A stretch of DNA of 64,000 bases from contig JAYKKR010000026.1 in assembly GCA_036971615.1 (NCBI GenBank), positions 434,001-498,000 on the forward strand. Direction: 5' to 3'. The position numbers were made by a program, and so were the translations under genes. Below are positions 1 to 10,810 of the stretch, in pieces (within the stretch, counting starts at the first letter, position 1; each line of letters starts with the position of its first letter). The notes beneath the pieces were generated by a model that was not told the origin of the DNA, searched no databases, and saw only the letters and a list, made by a program, of their open reading frames with translations. This DNA comes from Amyloporia xantha (taxonomy: Eukaryota; Basidiomycota; Agaricomycetes; Polyporales; Adustoporiaceae).

Positions 1-1640
1 TGCACGTTCAGCTCCTCATCGCCCGGCTGTAGTGAGCTGACGATATATCTGATCTGTTCCCAGTCGAATACCAGCCACGGACAGTCCTTCCAACACAGCT
101 CCCCTCTGCGTGCGCCGTCCGTTGATCGCGCCATTCGCTACACGTACATACACGAATCAGCCATGCCGTCAGGCACTCACACGATCCCCAGACCACCCTG
201 CCGACAACAACAGCACGCTGTCAAGTCGGGAGCCGTGCAGCGCCCATGTCGAGCCCCGCCGGTCTCTGCTCCCAATCTCCGTCAACATCATCCGTCAAGA
301 CTGACTCGTCGTTGCCCCTCCCGTTGCCCCTACGCGCCCCCGCCGTCCGGCTATCCAAACATGAACAATCGAGCTGCATTCTCCGTCCAGCCCGTTGCCC
401 AGTTAAGCAGCGCGCTCGCCTCTTACATGCCTACTCACACTTACAGCACCTCGCGCATGCTGTCCACGAGCTAGCGCATGTCGTTCCGTCTGACAGCGGG
501 GCGGACAGCGCTCGTCCGTTCGACGACCTCGCGCTGTCCGTCGGACTATGGGCGCGGTCCGTGCGCTGACGTTGACGGCGTTCACACCGTCCGGCAGCAG
601 TCTAGCGCCAGCGCATGCTCTGTCTCAATACTGCGAGACTACCAGGGCGGGCTTTCTTCTTACGTAGGTAGACGGTGTTCCTCCCCGCCGTCCTCGAGCA
701 GCGCATCTCGTGCTGTCCGGCAGGGAGGTCGGGGGCGGCGTTCATTCAATGATCACACGCCGTCCGCCATGGACTGGGGGCCAGGCATCATCTGTCGGGG
801 GTGGTGCCCGTGGTCTCTGGTCTCGATGGCACACTGCTCCGTTCCAGAGGCGGAGCGGGGTCTACTACCGCGGCGTGTCGGTTGTGCGTGTGGGAGCCGT
901 GCATCGCCGTCCGGCGGACAAAGCATGGGTGCGGATCCGGCTCAAGGAGCGCGCACAGGGCACTGACGACGCTCCAGTCGTCGTCGGAATCGTCGTCTTC
1001 TGGACGATGCAGACTGCGAGAGCGCAGGGGCTGTCGTCTATCGCACATCGCCCGGTGCAGCTCGTATGCGGGAACGAGACGGCTCGCGTGCATCCGTCCA
1101 AAACGAGTCGAGGCCGTTGGCCAATCAGGCGTCTTGTGGGAGGTACCGACGCTGCACCTGCGGAGCGCATCAACGCGCATGCCCTCGTCGGACGAGGCAT
1201 GGTGCGAGTGCTTCCCTGGGCGCAAGCGCGCCGACGTCCAAGTCGTCTACTGGACGATCCAGACAGCGCGCGGCCGTCCACCTGAGTCCGCCTACAGAAC
1301 GGTACGTATCTTAACATCTACTTACTCTTTCGACTGAGCACTCGTGGTGGTTCGGGCGGGTGGCGCACTGCTCGGCAACAGACGGACGATGCGTGTGGGC
1401 GCATCCGTCCGCGCCGTCGCTCTGTTACAGGACGCAACGGTTGACGTCGGACGGCATAGCCGCGGCGCTGCTGTGGGGACAGACGTCCACCCTGCGCTGG
1501 ATGCGCTTGCCGATCACTCGATGAAAGCGGGGGACCGCGCTGGACGTCTCGCCCAGAGACACTGCAGGCGCGGACGTCTGCGACGCCGTTATGTACCTGT
1601 CATGTAGTCTACACGAATAAAGTAGCAAACATATATCTGT
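1..1640. other. GC-rich block dense in CGTCC/GGACG motifs, no convincing gene
   Basis: Several overlapping open frames exist here on both strands, but they overlap in most frames at once, are rich in Arg/Ser/Pro, and match no family I know. That is what high GC alone produces. The pentamers CGTCC and GGACG recur every few tens of bases. Some longer stretches look like degenerate copies of one another, for example tggacgatgcagactgcgag near 1002 and tggacgatccagacagcgcg near 1252. I read it as degenerate repetitive DNA or possibly a noncoding transcript, not a protein gene. The same block recurs at about 10811-12450 and 21797-23430. Confidence 0.6.
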
Positions 1641-4600
1641 TCAACGCGGTTAGCCACGAGTCTTCGGACATGTAAACAAAATGCGAGCTTACCAAGCGCC
1701 GTGCGCGCTCGGGCGTGCTACCGCGATGCTGACTCCCTGCACCTGCAGTCGCCGTCCGTCGCTCTCGCTCGATCTCGATCTCGATCTCGTCCGAACCAGC
1801 GCGCCCGACTTGTCATGCGAAGCGTTCCATCCACGGGCGCAGACAACGTAGCACCTCAGGCTACATTCCGCGCGGGTGGACTTCGGAGGGTCTGGCTTCC
1901 GTTCTAGAGCAACAAACAGTCAGCAGTGAGTCCGACATACAAGATTTCGAATACACACGTACCGTACGCGCCGAAGAGTGCCGACGCCATACAAGATGCG
2001 GATGTCGACGTGTTCGATTTACATGCAGGTAAACTCGAGCACCGGGATAAGAACAGATATTCGAGATCATAGCACAGGCTCACAAGTTATATATATTATC
2101 ACCTGGCAGACCCCGGCGTTCCGCGCGGAGATGTGCGAGTCTGAACGGATCGGGTAGAATCGCTAGCAGGGAGCATCAGACGAGTTCTCCCCGATTACGA
2201 CAAGGGGCTACGTACGAACCAGGACGGCTATCCTTGATCGGCGCCTCACGTAGTAGGTAGCCGATGCTCGTTATTGGGTACGCGTGCTGTGAGGTCGTCC
2301 GGACTCGTTGCGGCGTTCGAGGTGTCAGCGAACGTCGAGGAAAATCGAATGTGATGCCTGACCGACGCGGCGTTAGCGTCCATCGCACGTTCAGCGTCCG
2401 TCGTGTAGGCATGAATGGCGGGCTAAAATCCTGAGTCACTCATCAGCTCGTCAGCACAACGAGAACGAAACGGGTCCGCACCGTGACGTCGATGAACGCG
2501 TCCCCGAGAGACGGAAGTGCGATGGAACCAGCGGCGAGCAAGGGATGCGGATAGCAAAGAGACGGAGAGCGGCGATGCTTCCTCGAGAGGCAGGAAGGGG
2601 AGAGGTGCTGAGAGAGAAAGGAGGAAGGAGAGGATACTGACCGTCACTCAACAACTCCCCAGCTTATAACCTCCTCCAATCTCTCCTTCTCACGCTATAC
2701 CCGCCCCATTCCCCACTTCCGCTTCCCCGTCCGCCCCAGAATCCTTGCGTCCAATCCCTTCCGTCGTACGTACGCAGCAACCGCTTCACCCTTGGATTCA
2801 ACGCCAAGTGTTCGGCCGTCACCTCTGCGTCAGAGGAAGGCAAAGTCTGCCGTGAAACGCCCGCGCGCGTATTCGCACGCGTGATCGATCATATTGCGAA
2901 GTTGTTCGTTGCATGGTAGAGCGGCATTGTCAACACGTCTTCCCGGAAGGAAGACGGTCAGGAGGGCAGGATAACGGAATACGCTGCACACAGAGCGCAT
3001 AGAAACGCAGTAATGCAGGTCCTACGTATGATGGGGGAGAAGCGTCGGTCAGCGTCCAGCGTCCGCAAGACGGAATGACAGGTGTAGAGCCTACCATTTC
3101 GGATACGATGAACGCATCTCTCGTTCATGCAGGAAATGCCCCGAGTTCCTCTACTTTCGACCCCAGTGGCAGGGCCACGCGCATGTCGTCGTCCAGTCTG
3201 TATGTCCAGAAAGCTGTATAATTACATCAGTGGACGGCATACCGCTCTGCTAAGGCACGCGGAATTCGATGCACCGAGTTACTGTGAACAGGCGAACATT
3301 CTGACGATCGAGGCGAGCGTCGTAATGACACCCAAGCGAGACGCCGCGTTACATCACGTCGCTTCAGTACTCAAGAACTCTTACGCATATGTGGTCTGCC
3401 GGATACCTGCTTTCACGCCGGCCGTCCGACGGCTTGTAAGCTACGGAGACGATCAACGTTGACAATTGTTCTCGTCGTGGTCTGTGCAGCAAAACAATAT
3501 GTGATACAGACAGCAGCCCACTCCGTGAGTGAGCTGCTGGACAGAAATGAGAAACAACTTCATTCAAACGTGTGAACGAACGTACCTGCTTACTACCTGC
3601 GACGGACAATGCTTCTTCTGCCGTCACCACTGAGAATCGGAGCACGGACTATCAAGCCCGTGAAACCACTCAAACGGAGGGCCAATCCATTCCCATTGGA
3701 ACAGTAACGGGATCGAGCCGTACATCCGAACGGACAGAGAGCGGCTATTGGAAGGAGAATCGGGGGAGTACGTACGGATATCCTGAAACGCGGACAAACC
3801 ACCGACGCGATATGATGATCGAGCGCTGACCGCGAGGCAAACAAGTTAACCGATATCCTTCTCTTGTGTTCTTCGCTCGGGCTCGCCGCGAGCTGCATTG
3901 CTCGCAAGCCTGATGACACTGCGAACCGTTTGTACAATGTTCTATCAATTCTGCTCATGCTTAACTGTTGCTTCGTATTGTACAGTATATCTACTATGTT
4001 CTTAAAACCTGCAAGAGATGAGAACGGTATCAACGACATAGCAAATGGTGGAGTTGACGGAAGAGCACGCGCACTTAGCAGATAGGGTTGATGTACGTTT
4101 GACCTGCTACTGCTCCAGAGGTCCCTCACATGGATTTTTTGGCCCCTTAAATGTTGGCCAAGGATGCCGAACACGGTGCAACTCATATCTGGACGGCAAT
4201 ATTGCGCGCTTCCCTAAAATATCGTAGTAGCAAAAACAAACGTGTAAGAATGATACGCACGTAATTGTGACGTTCAAGATCATCTAAGCCTGTGACGTTC
4301 AAAAGACCATGTAAGCGGCGTGCAGAGGCGGAGAAGGAGCGATCGACTCGGAGTTTATTGATCCGAGCTCTGGGACTCGGAGATGCATGTGAATGCCACT
4401 GAATGGCCGAACTGGCACGAGAAGCCATAGATATCCGTAGTAGTTGGAGACTTGGAGCGCATTCAAGCCTGTCTTGCCCGCCGAACGATGCTGTCAGGCT
4501 GTGAGCACTTCTAGAATCCAGCGGACTGTGGTGAAAACATATCATAGAGGGATTGCAAGAATGGATGAAGCTCTGAGTCAATGAACTTTGAATCTCTAGG

Positions 4601-5789
4601 TCGGACAAGCTTGCATCTCGAAAAAAACCATCCATCTTATGTCAGAGAAAAAGAAGGACTTTGTATGTATGAAGCGTGGAAGTAAAACACAGACATGGAT
4701 GTCGAATATTGGATGCTGCTACCAGCGTCCGAACGAATTGGACGACCAAGCACGGCCTCAGTGAAGGCGAGATGCATTGGCTTAAGTATTTCGCCCCAAC
4801 GAGGACATTTGCGTCGAGATCTGAACGACCATCAATGCAGGAAGACAAGAAAACATCGTTTTCAGAGGAGAAAGCAGTCAAACTCGGAAGACGTCTGAGG
4901 ACGTCTGTGGCTGAAGCCAAATCGGGATAGGCGTCTAATCGAGATCTCGCCGATCGCTCTCGCTCGAACTTCGTTTACTTCTCCTTCATCGATGTCCTTC
5001 AACACTCTCAGTGCATCTACTGCACGGGCAACAGGCAACACATTCCTGCGAATATCGTGCTCCCATCTCTAACCTCATTGTGGACACCACTTCCATTGCT
5101 ATGTTACGATTCTACCACTACGAGATCTGAGCTCGGTACGCTACTACTAGGCCGCTTCCGCGAGTCAAGTTGCACGGTCCACAGCAGAACTGAAGGCTTG
5201 CACATACCTTTAAGAAAGTTGATAAATGGATCATAATATGAATTTGTGTGTAACAGAACAATACTGTTGCACACATGGTCCATAGGTTTGTTATATCAGA
5301 TGTGATATTGTCTTTGAAGCAATTTCGGCCTGAGTGTGTGCTACATTCGACATTCGACTTCCGGGATATGATCTTATCAAAAGCATTTCTCCTTTTGGAC
5401 AGTGAAATCTTTGGCAGCAAGCGTGATGGAAACCCTAGTCCTGGGTCACTTATGAATTTGTCATTATGAGGTGAAACACCAATTTTTGGTAATTTTCGGA
5501 ACAATGCAATGCCAAGCTGAGATAAACGTAAGCACAGTCTGAGAATTGTTTGAGGGTTTGTTGGCGGTTGCGGTATTCACACGGTAAATTCAAAGAATTT
5601 AATTCCATCAAGTGGTAACCATCAGCATACCGAGCGCTCGGTGTATTTCACCTGGCCCATAGACCACCGACTTGGAACATCAGACCGGCTGCCTATGTGC
5701 CAAGTGAAAGGTCCGAGTGCTCCGCCGATTGATATACATAAGGCCACTCACGGTGCGACAGCCAGCCCATTCTCCCCTATACTGCCATT
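1641..5789. other. Gene-poor middle of unit 1
   Basis: No supportable gene. The longest frames (for example minus strand 3593-4186 and plus strand 3127-3462) have no recognisable domain and no supporting splice structure. The part from about 3500 to 5500 is AT-richer than its flanks. Homopolymers here differ in length between units (the T run near 4135 and the A run near 4620), as expected of unconstrained sequence. Confidence 0.5.
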
Positions 5790-6005
5790 ATGCTCGTACA
5801 GGCGAGTATCATATTTATTGTCTCTTTCTTAGTATCTACACCAGGTACTCCGAGAACTGTAAGTGATATGAGTCATGTTAGCCTTGGGACTCGAGCTGAC
5901 CATAGCTTCCTACTGTAGCTCAAGACGATAAGTTGGCGAGAATCAAACTGCGCAGAGATGCGCTGCGATATGATCAGTCCTGAAGTCGGTCAGTCTCATC
6001 AGTGA
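5790..6005 (+). CDS. Candidate small secreted protein, unit 1 copy (two exons, 51 aa)
   Basis: Tentative gene. Exon 1 (5790-5858) begins with ATG and encodes MLVQASIIFIVSFLVSTPG, a hydrophobic signal-peptide-like start. A 60-bp intron (5859-5918) has a strong gtaagt donor, a ctgac branch-like motif and a ctgtag acceptor. Exon 2 (5919-6005) stays in frame and ends in TGA, giving about 51 residues with two cysteines in the mature part. Support is limited to a good intron and a signal-like N terminus, both preserved in all three units. I recognise no family, and a chance arrangement is quite possible. Confidence 0.25.
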
Positions 6006-7960
6006 TTCATTAAGGTAAGCCGATTTACACGTGATCGTGTCCTGATTGGATGGCGGACGCGTCGTGCGCGTCGCGGCTCTGTTCTAGTAGTAGACAGCAC
6101 CTCCAGTATATGCTAGAAGCCGGACGCGATCGGCTTCCTTCGCTGGCACGCCCTGACCTAATGGACGATCGAGCAGTACGGTCTGTTTCTGATTCGCACC
6201 GGACGACTTGTGGGCGGCGCTCGGACAGGGCGTCCAACTTTGAACTCACAGGCAGTCCTGTAGCGGATGCCACCGTAGCTTGACCGGTCTCGATGGCCTG
6301 CCGGTTCAATGCGGGTACTCAGACTGTTTGGTGTCCTACGAGGGCTACGGTCAGTTGTGAATGACGAGGATCTAAGGTCCTAGGCGGCATGGTGAGTTTA
6401 AGTACTGTGTTCTGTTTCGAGTCTCCTTTAGGGTTGCGAGGCTGACGTCTGATCTAGATTGATGTGGCTCGACGTCAAACGGACGTGCGCAGACGCTGAT
6501 CGACGAAGCGAAGGCAGGGAAGGTACTACTGTATTATCACATATCCCTTCGCTCTGGAGCTGATCTCACCTGCGCAGTATCTACAGTACCTACGGCATGC
6601 ATATGAGGCTGCGCGCGTCGTCAGTGTGGGGCGCTCACAGGCTTGCTGCCCTCATTCGGCAAGCGGATGGTGTCAATGGAAGTGGACGGTATCGGACGGC
6701 TGCCTAGCGGTCCTGTCGCTCAGGCAAAGCACGGACACGTTCCCCGTATGTTGATGAACCGGACGGCAGGGTGCGGCTAGTACTACCATCCCGGACACGC
6801 CATGGTGGTCAGGGTGGACTGGATCCGACGGGTCCCTCGATCGGCCAAGCAGAGCAGTGACCGGCGTTCGGATGCGCATCCGGACAGGATGCTTGACGTT
6901 AGATGAGCACGAGACATTGGACGACAAGGCAGGTACCTTGATTCGCGGCCTCTCGTTGGGGAACTGACTGTTCTTGTTTTGACAGCGCATGAGTTGTGGC
7001 TACAGGCCGTGGGTCACAAGGCGTGGGAGGTCAACGTTTCAACTTGCAAGCTGAGGCGAGGATCAGTGGTGTGAGCTGCTCGCAACGGACGACATTACCT
7101 TGCGTCGGGTCTGCGCCGGACCGGACGGATCGAATGGACGATGTGTACAGTGGACGGCGCGGGACAGCTACATGAAGATGATCGAGCATGATGAGAGGCA
7201 TCACATTCGATTCTTACGGGCACTGAGCACGTGTGCCGTAGGATCTGCGCGCTGGGTTGGGGCTTGCGCGACGTCAGTCGGGAAGATGTTCTAAAGTACG
7301 TTGCTTCTTCTGATATGCTGTGTTCGCTGAGTGATGGCATTCGTAAGCTAGAGGTGTCTTCGTCGCCAGTCCTCCGCTATATGCTCGCGCGGTCCACATC
7401 TGCCCGAGTAGGCAGCTTTTGCACATCAGGTTCGCGATTACAGCAGGGAACGAACGGCGGATCGATGGACGCCGGGCGGGAGAACGACTTGATTTGCCTA
7501 AGCGGCCACAATGGAAGGCGGCGTTGCTTCGCGTGCAGCATCGCGGCATATCCCAAAACGGGTAGATTGCAACGTCTGACTGCGGGCGAGGGGCCGGTAG
7601 TATGTGGGCTCCGCAGCTGAGAGGAGAGCGGAGAGTAGGGCGAAAACGAAGCGGCTGCTCTCGTCGTCCGTACGCGGGAGACCGAGCATTCGGATGACAG
7701 GTTGTGTGCGTTTTGCGTGAGCAGTGCGGAGAGCAAAGGGAGGGCACTATAGCGGCAGAAGACAGTAAGCAAACGGGCGCTGTACTCAGTGCTTCAACGT
7801 ACTAATTAGCACTGTCACAGGGGATTGAAGAGCCAAATCGAAGCTGTCCGAAAACGGACAGATTGCGCACTTCGAGATGGCTGGGCCATTGACGTTCGCA
7901 CGCCTTGTGAGTGCGGGATGGTGAGAACAGACAACGATGAACGAGAGCGCGGTTTCCTCG
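6006..7960. other. CGGACG-dense gene-poor block of unit 1
   Basis: No supportable gene. GGAC and CGGACG words cluster on the plus strand between about 6050 and 7150, often as tggacg or ccggac. In the 1-1640 block the CGTCC orientation is more common. Short frames at 7231-7620 and its antisense differ between units only by scattered changes that do not respect codons. Equivalent blocks lie at about 16800-18750 and 27778-29731. Confidence 0.5.
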
Positions 7961-8161
7961 AAGGGAAAGAAGGCGGAGGGGTTTCTCAGGGAGGGAAACG
8001 AAGGGGGAGAGGGGGCATTGCGAGGAAGGGAAGTGAAGGGGAGGGAGGGTTACACAGTGGGGAAGGGGAAACAAGGGGAAGAGGGGGGGGGCAGTTGCGA
8101 GGAAGGGGAAACAAGGGGAAGAGGGGGGGCGGTGGCGAGGAAGGGGAGAAAAGGGGAACGG
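7961..8161 (+). repeat. G-rich minisatellite, unit 1 allele
   Basis: Purine-rich plus strand with repeated GGGG runs. The core ggaaggggaaacaaggggaa occurs exactly at 8061 and 8101, with a variant near 8139, joined by G runs of 7-9. Four or more G runs spaced by short loops make G-quadruplex formation plausible. Unit 1 carries three cores; units 2 and 3 carry four, including an extra 30-bp repeat beginning gacacagtgg. The block ends about 150-200 bp from the point where ThrRS homology stops. Confidence 0.85.
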
Positions 8162-8307
8162 CAACTTTTGATTTCTTGACGGACAGAGTGTGGGGAGGAC
8201 TCTGCAATTTCTTGGCGGACAGAGGACTTCATTTTAGCACGAAAATATATTTCTCGCTATGTACAACGGGTCGTGTCTACAGCACAGCGACCGAGAAGTC
8301 GACTTAC

Positions 8308-10363
8308 CTCGCATCACTCCAGAGACCTCGCATAACGGCTGCAGCTCCCGCGACGAACCTCCGCACTCGCGTCCAGCCCCGTCAGCGCGCCCGAGGCCTC
8401 GTTTCGGTGAATGATACCAAACTCGGCCATCCGGATGGGCAGCTCCTTGTAGCTCCGGTCGCGCGAGTCGAAGATCAGACAGTGGCCGGGGCAGTTCATC
8501 GGCTTCAGCGCCCACCCCTCCTTCTCAATGTTGAGCGTGAACATGTCGTCCCTGTAGTTCTGCCAGTGCCCGGACGTTTCCCAGAGCTTGCTGTGGTACA
8601 TGTTCGGCGAGATGACTGCAAACAGGGTCACGAAAATAAGCGAAGGAAGAAGCGAGGCAGTCACCTTCTTGATAGCCTCGCTTGAAGTACTCAGACTGTA
8701 AAAGCGAAGTGAGCGATCCGAGAGGACGATTAGATAACGCAGAGTGCGCACCCGCATGAGCTCGACGAGAGTGTTGTAGATCCTGGTGCCGTGTGGCAAC
8801 CAGAAACAGCTACCAGGACTAAGGTCGTTGAAGAAGAACAGCTCTTGTTCCTGGAATTTCTATTAGCCTACGCGTCAACCAGCGGCCCTAAAGACAGACC
8901 TTTCCGATCTTCCTATGGTCACGTCGTGCTGCCTCCGCGAGGAACTCTTTATATTCGGCAAGCTGCTTCTTGTCCGGGAACGAGATGCCGTAGATTCGCT
9001 GCAGAGAATCATTGCTCGGATCTCCGAGGAAATACGAGGCGGAGTTCTGCAAGAGCATAGACAGTGAGAGGGAAGTGGGCAAGTGACGCGCATTGATCTA
9101 CCTTCGTAACCATGAACGCCTTGATCTTGCCCGTGTGAGGGATGTGGGGGCCGACACACAGGTCCACCATCGGCCCACAGCGGTACACGGTGGTCGACGT
9201 GCCATCGGGAATCTTCGACTCAATGAGATGTTTCTTGTACTTGTTGTACTACGTGCAATACAGTCAGTCCACACAACCTGCGCGGCAGCTTGAGCATGCA
9301 GACTCACGGCGAACATCTCGAGCAGCTTCTCCTTCGAAACGACGAGTCGCTCAAACTTCTGCTTCTCTCTAATCGCCACGTCGGAGAGCTTCTCCAGAGC
9401 GGGATAGTCTGCATTCGTGACGACCCTTCACGAGATATTCTCAGTCGAAGGGTTCAATGCGACACCGATAGATCTCACCGTTCGTCGATCGCCATTTCGT
9501 AGAAGAATCCTTCCTCCGTGGGCGGGCCAATACACAAGTGACATCCGTAGTGACGCTCCGCGGCCTCTCCCAAGACGTGAGCCGACGAGTGCCAGAAAAC
9601 GCGCTTGCCTGAAGACTCGGATGAGTGAGAGGCCAGAATATCTCCACAGAAGAACAGCTTGAGCCTGAGAGACGCTCACCTTCCGGATGCTCAAAGTCGA
9701 GCAGCTCTAGGGAGCACGAGGCTTCGAGAGGTCGCTCCAGATCCCATACGTCGCCATCCACCTAGCAGGAGTTAGCAAAGCGGGCCACAGTCCCGCAAAT
9801 TCCCCACCTTTGCAATGACAATGCGATCGGCAAGACCCTTCGAGATCTCTTTTGCAACGTCCATCGGACTTGTCTCCCAGCTCGTTCCTTTGCGTTTTGA
9901 TCCATCTGGCAAGGTGATTTCGATCTCCTGACGAGGCTGCGCTGTGTCCGAAGAAGTCAAGCATGCTCAACACCGCGTAATTTCAGTGTACACACATTTT
10001 ACCCACTCGTCGTACTCGGCTTTCAGTTGGTCGAACATTTTGATACGGTGGTCGAAGAACTCCGGAGGAGGTTGCAGCTAACCAGTACGAGTTCAGCATA
10101 TGCACACAGTCCATAGTGCATGTACATGCCTCCAAAGGTTGCCCAGTGGCCGCCGCACTCTTGTCCTTCTTGTCCTTCGGTTTCTTGCCTTCATTTGCAT
10201 GGGGACCCTGTAACGCTGGAAGCTGCGCAGGCTGTGAAGTGGACGCGACTGGCGTAGTCATATTAGAGACTAGACGAGCTGTCGAATAGTTATGTCTGCA
10301 GGATTGGAGAACGCGGTGGTGGGCTAATGTACAAAGACGAGCTCGATTCAGCACTCGAAGCAT
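8308..10363 (-). pseudogene. Threonyl-tRNA synthetase, 3'-truncated copy 1
   Basis: Multi-exon ThrRS 5' fragment. In order: an N terminus starting MLRVLNRARLCTLAHHRVLQ (basic, presequence-like) with an internal Met near residue 35, and a Lys-rich linker. Then a TGS domain ([20 protein letters not shown]), the editing domain with [10 protein letters not shown] (HxxxH) and [12 protein letters not shown] (CxxxH), and catalytic-core segments [11 protein letters not shown] and MNCPGHC. Homology ends inside motif 2 at [10 protein letters not shown], after about 480 residues; whole ThrRS proteins of this type are about 700-780. Motif 3, two of three zinc ligands and the anticodon-binding domain are absent. 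This copy also has an extra base near 8373 that shifts the frame just before TRVR. Exon 1 ends in a GC donor (gcatgt). An intact gene must lie elsewhere. Confidence 0.9.
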
Positions 10364-10810
10364 GAATTCAAGGCCGAGTCACCAGCCTAGCGCTCAAATG
10401 AATCACTCGTCTCTCATGCCGATGAGATAAGATAAATCGACCAAAGATCAGACACGCTCGCAGCCTCGATCGGTCGCTCGCTCACGACACAGCCCGTCTT
10501 TCGCCTTCGATCGCGTCCCTTGGAGCTCCCTGCCATTCCGACCGGCCGTTCGCCTCAATAGCCCGCGACAGCACTCGGCTTCAAATCTACTTGCTGCGTC
10601 TCTCCCTCTATGCGCATGCCTCCCGCCCGTCTCGCATTCACGGCTGCAGCTCATCTCCCTTCGCTTGCCGTCCGCGTACAGGTTAGAGCAGTTACTCACA
10701 ACGGTCAGTCTTCAAAGCTTCACACTCCATCTCACGCAGACGCGATAGCACCGTGGTCCTATCATGCACCACCGCGTCCGCTCTACACGCTTGAATCACA
10801 ACGGGTAGCA
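10364..10810. promoter_or_regulatory. Upstream region of ThrRS copy 1, joined to unit 2
   Basis: About 450 bp between the ThrRS start codon and the next unit. The first 80 bp (to about 10435) match the region upstream of the other ThrRS copies and the relic at 38690-38775, so they are the ancestral ThrRS promoter-proximal sequence. Beyond that point units 1 and 2 share a different sequence (caaagatcag onward) that replaces the VPS15 3' side seen upstream of copy 3. No TATA box was assigned. Confidence 0.5.

Larger units (their letters stand above)
1..10810. repeat. Tandem array unit 1 (about 10.8 kb)
   Basis: First of three direct, near-identical copies. The opening bases tgcacgttcagctcctcatc recur at 10811 and 21797, and the copies stay colinear to the end. 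Differences are sparse SNPs, homopolymer changes and small indels; for example, this unit has 12 extra bases in a CGATCT microsatellite near 1768-1789. Layout: a gene-poor GC-rich block, an AT-richer middle, a block dense in CGGACG, a G-rich minisatellite (7961-8161), a truncated minus-strand ThrRS (8308-10363), then about 450 bp of upstream sequence running straight into unit 2. The window begins at the period boundary, so more copies may lie to the left. The unit has no transposase, reverse transcriptase or terminal repeat that I can recognise. Confidence 0.95.

Noticed and set aside
710..1337. Long overlapping open frames (up to 191 codons) on both strands, repeated in all units
   Set aside because: They overlap in most frames in GC-rich DNA, show no domain, no splice signals and no codon-like substitution pattern between units.
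7825..8685. 286-codon plus-strand frame spanning the G-rich minisatellite and the ThrRS 3' exons
   Set aside because: It is a Gly/Glu/Arg-rich translation of the minisatellite continuing antisense to ThrRS; units 2 and 3 break the frame.
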